A DNA stretch of 64,000 nt from Glycine soja (Eukaryota; Streptophyta; Magnoliopsida; Fabales; Fabaceae), in contig NC_041021.1 in NCBI RefSeq assembly GCF_004193775.1, forward strand, positions 568,001-632,000, in the 5' to 3' direction. Under the pieces are notes generated by a model. That model saw only the letters and a program-made list of their open reading frames with translations, was not told where the DNA came from and did no database searches. Positions within the stretch are counted from its first letter, which is position 1, and every line of letters starts with the position of its first letter. Of this stretch, positions 59,776-64,000 are shown piece by piece. The translations under genes were made by a program, and so were the position numbers.

Positions 59776-62700
59776 TAGCTTTCTGCTATCTCATCATCTC
59801 AACACTATCAACTTCTTCTCTTCTTCTTCCGTTTTCGCGGTTAAAGCAAACCTCAAATTTCACCTATTCTTTTTTACTAGAGATAGATTACAAATATTAA
59901 CCATTTTTTAATTAAGATACAAATTTTGTTCATTTTTATAACCGTTCAAGGTTAGAGTGACTTTTAATAAATTAAATTATTTTAATCATTAACAAATCAT
60001 AATTAAATGATACATCAATATAGCTTTTTTGGGAGTACTAGCACCACACTTTTTTTAACACACTTTTTTATAGGTTATAGGTTAAAACATATTAAAAACT
60101 ATAAAATTGAGACACTTAAAAGAGAGAGGAGACTTATAAAATTTTCTAATTTTCAAAAAATTTCAAACGGTAAGAATATTATTAAGGTTGTTATCTTTTT
60201 TCCACTAATTTAGTAATTTGACCCCACCGAAAATCTTGTGGCAGTGAATTGTGTTTTAGTTTCAAGTAATTGTTTTAACTTCTTGACATGTGCAGGTGGC
60301 GATGGATAATGGGCTAATGGCATACTCCAACTTACGTAGTTATTAAATAGGTGAAATTGTCAGTTGTGTGAGGGAAAAAGAGGTAAGGGGTGGGAATATT
60401 TTTAAGTAAATTTAATAACAAAAAGAAAAAAGTATGTTTTTATTTCTTCGTAAAATTTTATTTTTAATCCTCAAAGTTTTATATTATTCAATTTAACCCA
60501 TATACTTTTAAAAAACTTATTTTTAATTACTTTTCACATAATTCTCACAACAGTATTAAATTTTGGCTAACATGATAAATAGAGTCTTTTAAAAAAAAGA
60601 TTAAAATGATGTGAAAAATTATTTTATTTTTTAATAAAATAAGTTGTTAATATATCTTAAACACATTTAATTGTAACTTTTAAGGACTTTATTTTTGTCT
60701 TTGTTTTTTTAATGGTTGTTGTATGGTCTTATGCCTTATCCTGATTTTATTTATTTCTTGAATGATACTTTCATGAATTCACATGATAAATAAACAGTAT
60801 AATTTATTTGTTGTATAAGAAATTATGTCTACACCATTTATGTCGAGGGACTAAAAATAAGTTTTTTTATTATAAAGTATACGGACTAAATGGGATGATA
60901 TAAAATTATGAGACTAAAAATAAAATTTTATGAAAGTATAAGGACTAAAAATATATTTTTTTTCTTGAAAAAAAAAAGAAAAAAATATTTAATAATTATG
61001 AAATGTATGTTTAACAATTGTCAAGCTCTAACGACACGCTTACTTAATAAGTTCTCTCCTATATCAGGAAATTTGTAAGCATAAATAACTAAGTATGATA
61101 AATCTACTTTTTCTCTCTAATCTGATTTCTTTGATGGCACCCTAACTTAAAGGCTTATGCCAAGTCTCTACCAATAATAATAATGTCTATATCTTTTTGG
61201 ATTAAAAGTTAGTCTTACCATTCTCAGACCAGAAAATTGAACCCGTTATGAACATAAATATTCATGATATACCTAATACAGCGCTGGACCTAGTATCTTT
61301 GATTAAAGCAATTCGAGAGAAAGGTGAGGATATTACAATATCTTTTAGTTTACTTTTGTAAATAAATCTTTGTATATCTTTTTTATTAAAAGGTGAGGAT
61401 ATGACAAAATAAGAAAAATTACATATTCTAAAGAGTTTTACATATTTATTTATTTATTTTGTCCATTTCTAAAATTATCCGGTTGCCTTTTCAAAACATT
61501 TTCAAAACATTCCAAATGACATTGATCATTTTATTCACTGCTTTTCGGTCTAAGACGCAACCATGTTGAGGAACACATGGTGGTGGCTGCCCACTAATCA
61601 ACATGCACGGTTCCAGTCTCCAAATTGAAATTAGTTCCCTCTCATAGCGTGTTTAGAAATTGGAAATATATATATCTGGCATCCATGTTTTCATGTCAAA
61701 TCATGTAGAGCATATGTAGAATTAACGCAACTCACAAGCAATTTCGCTGTTACTTTAGACTTATCTCACATATGTAGGCTCCAAAGGCAAATCCAAACAC
61801 GTTATTTGACACCTTTGCATAAATAAAACCCAAGTTATGGGCGATCACGATCCATTCAATTATAATTTACAAATTGAGAAACAAGTCTGAAGTCACCTAT
61901 GACTAGAAAAAAAGCATCTAAGCAAATATTCATAAGAACCTGTTTTTAGTGGTGCGACGGAAAATTCACAATGGGTCCGAAAAGTCATGCAACTAGAGTG
62001 TTTTTTGCATTCACCCTAATGCAAGAAAATGGAGTTGATTATAGTTGAGGTTTAGAGCTATCAAACTAAGCTCAGCCCGATAGACTCTCACATGTCTCTT
62101 TTTTTTTTCCAACAAATCACATCTCTAAGTGAAATTAATTTTGGTAATAAACGAATCGGCCCTTAATCTCACACCATGTGCCACATTTTTTTAAAAACAA
62201 ATGGTAAAACAAAGACACTCCAGAAATTTAAAAAAAAAAAAAAGGGAAGGTGAGTAAAGAGGAGAAAGTGTTCTGAACCCATCATATGGATCATGTCCAT
62301 CCAAGAATTCAATAGTTGGATGGGTATACGCTTTTCTCACTTTCCAAGACACGTTAGAACGTAAATCTCGCCAATTTCACTCTCATGGGTCATTGGCAAT
62401 CTATGGTGCACAACAGCTATTCAAGCAGATCCCAAATCCTGCTTCTAACAGTTTATGAAAAACCTAACGGAAAATCAATCTATTATACATTATACATACA
62501 TAAATGCATCAGTTAATTTAATGTCCCCCAACTTCAAGTCACAGAAAAGAAACACTAATAAAAAAATTAAAAACTCTTGAGACTAGTCAAGCATTCATCA
62601 TTTCTCATTGCAACCCTAAGTGCCCCACTAACTAGAATGTCTTGCATTGGAAGGTTGTAGCAGACTGAAAGGGGTTGATACATCACAATCTGAATCTAGG

Positions 62701-63464
62701 AACAAACAGAAAACGAATCTGGAACGTGAATTAAATTAGATATAACTTGAAATATATTACACTTTTTAATCATATAATAATATGGTCAACCCTATGTATG
62801 ATCAGTCACCTCACATCAAACTTTACAGTGTCGAAAACTTATGCATCAGAACACCTTGGACTTGTAATTTTGACTTAAATAAAATAACATAACAATTAAA
62901 GGGAAAAATAAAGCATGGAACTTTTATTGGTTTATCGTGTTGGGAAGGAGGCAACGAGCCCAAGTATTGACCTTCACCAAAAATAACCAACATTTACTCA
63001 CCACAGTTCTCTTTATTCCGAATGCTTACTGCTTTCATAATTGTTTGTGTTTGTGGCCACAATTCACCCTTCCATTCCAACTTATATTGGGATGTCAAGT
63101 TTAATCTGGCCAAAAAAGCTGAAACATTAAACTCAGAACTTCCAACACCAATCGATAAACATTCAGGTATAGCTTGTTATATCCTTAAACTCCGGAATTA
63201 AAGAAAATATGCAGCATTCAAGTCAGAATCTCTATACACAAGGCAGCCATACTTTGTTGTTTCCCCCGGATCTGCCAAACATCTCCACAACTCTATATCA
63301 CCACATGATATGTTTACATAGGGCTCTTGTGACAAAATGCCCCATTTTCCCACAGAAGCAGTTTTGCCATGTAATGGTAAAAAAAGCAACAATTGGGTTT
63401 CCCGCCTGGTTAATGCCTTCCATTATCTTTATCCAAAATGCGAATCTCTCCTAATCCAATAGTA
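59776..63464. other. Intergenic region and 3' flank of the SPL gene
   Basis: About 3.7 kb. It holds a foldback at 60.42-60.97 kb; the rest is AT-rich DNA without recognised genes. The last 500 or so bases (about 62.95-63.46 kb) are less AT-rich and are probably the 3' UTR of the minus-strand SPL gene. Confidence 0.5.
60425..60965. repeat. Foldback (MITE-like) element
   Basis: The left arm (AAAATTTTATTTTTAATCCTC, TTTTATATTATTCAATTTAA, CCATATACTTT) pairs with the right arm (ACTAAAAATAAAATTTTATG, GGGATGATATAAAATTATGA, AAAGTATACGGACTAAAT). The arms are about 100-120 bases, with a roughly 320-base centre without coding content. Confidence 0.6.
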
Positions 63465-63893
63465 TTACATTGTGCCATAATCCAGATTTTCCCAACTGAA
63501 GGGAGCAACTGAGCCAACAAAAGGGCGTCCACGGAAGAACACGCAAACACATACACAAACAGCTGCAACAGCTAGCATTGAATAAATAAAGGGGCGGTGA
63601 AGCAAACCGTGTGAACCTGGAACTCTTCTGTTGAAGCGAAATTCTGCATTCGCACACTTGGCACAAGAACTCTGACCACGTTTGACTAAGTTACTTTGCT
63701 TTTCTTTAAGCTCCACTCTCAGTGACTGTTGCTCTATCGCATTCTCAATTGTTACCGAAATTTCACCCCTTCGTCTATCAGCAAGTTTATGGGCAACCAG
63801 CGCATTATATGAGTCATTATTCCTCATCATGGCATAGGCATGTGGAGTCTGTCCGTTTGCATCCACAAGGGATTCCCAACACTTCAACCCAAT
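63465..63893 (-). CDS. SPL14: Large SPL (SBP-box) transcription factor, last coding exon (SPL14-like), partial
   Basis: This is the C-terminal exon of a large squamosa promoter-binding-like protein. The SBP DNA-binding domain must lie beyond the right edge of the window. The exon opens after the acceptor CTATAG|ATT at 63894 and ends at a stop at 63465-63467, giving about 142 residues. It encodes the last ankyrin-type segment (GQTPHAYAMMRNNDSYNALV), a basic stretch (KLADRRRGEISVTI), a short Cys motif (CAKCANAEFRFNRR), and one hydrophobic membrane-spanning segment (FIYSMLAVAAVCVCVCVFF), then the conserved tail APFSWENLDYGTM. This C-terminus is characteristic of the long SPL clade (SPL1/12/14/16) and most like SPL14/16 from memory. 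The 107 bases to the window end are intron. SPL14 rather than SPL16 is a guess. Confidence 0.88.
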   Translation of the reverse strand: MGLKCWESLVDANGQTPHAYAMMRNNDSYNALVAHKLADRRRGEISVTIENAIEQQSLRVELKEKQSNLVKRGQSSCAKCANAEFRFNRRVPGSHGLLHRPFIYSMLAVAAVCVCVCVFFRGRPFVGSVAPFSWENLDYGTM

Positions 63894-64000
63894 CTATAGC
63901 AGCACAAAGGACCCACATGTTAAACGCGAAATACAAGAATGAAGGTTGAGAAATATAATCGTACAGTTAAAAAACAGCATTAAAAAGTATGCTAAAGTGA

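Noticed and set aside
1..64000. CRISPR arrays, rRNA genes, bacterial-type operons or integrated virus
   Set aside because: There are no regularly spaced direct repeats of that kind, no rRNA-like sequence and no viral gene families. All recognised genes are plant nuclear genes with introns.

Overview
This is a 64 kb stretch of AT-rich plant nuclear DNA, almost certainly from a eudicot and most probably a legume close to soybean. The evidence is plant-only gene families (IDD zinc fingers, GARP, GT77, DC1, PPR-DYW, SBP/SPL), split genes with GT-AG or GC-AG introns, long TA microsatellites, foldback repeats and a tRNA-derived SINE head. The species is inferred from general character, not proven. 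There are no operons, CRISPR arrays or rRNA genes, and I recognised no tRNA gene.

Layout. 1-12.2 kb is intergenic and repeat-rich, with a large foldback at the left edge. 12.2-16.6 kb (+) and 23.8-28.6 kb (-) hold two complete INDETERMINATE-DOMAIN (IDD) C2H2 transcription factor genes of the IDD4/5/6 type, tail to tail, about 7.2 kb apart. 28.6-40.3 kb is intergenic. 40.3-44.6 kb (+) is a six-exon GARP/MYB-like gene whose product ends in an EAR-type repressor motif. 45.3-48.4 kb (+) is a GT77-type (DUF271) glycosyltransferase with a frameshift in exon 1. 48.4-53.4 kb is intergenic, with a SINE head and a foldback. 53.4-56.1 kb (+) is a DC1-domain gene with a frameshift in exon 2. 57.6-59.8 kb (-) is a heavily decayed PPR-DYW pseudogene. 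63.5-64 kb (-) is the last coding exon of a large SPL (SPL14-like) gene running off the right edge.

Most notable observation. The two IDD genes have clearly diverged exons 1 and 3, even at synonymous sites of conserved peptides. Their 397-bp exon 2 differs at only 4 positions by direct comparison, and near-identity continues into both flanking introns (45 identical bases downstream, about 80 similar bases upstream). This fits local gene conversion between inverted paralogs, homogenising the part that encodes zinc fingers 1-3. Both genes also share a non-canonical GC-AG first intron, and an upstream AGGCCTACGG-N4-GTGGNCCC module that lies in opposite orientation relative to each gene.

A second theme is decay between 45 and 60 kb, where three neighbouring genes carry frameshifts, stops or deletions. 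This would fit fractionation of a duplicated segment, although small assembly indels could explain the two single frameshifts.
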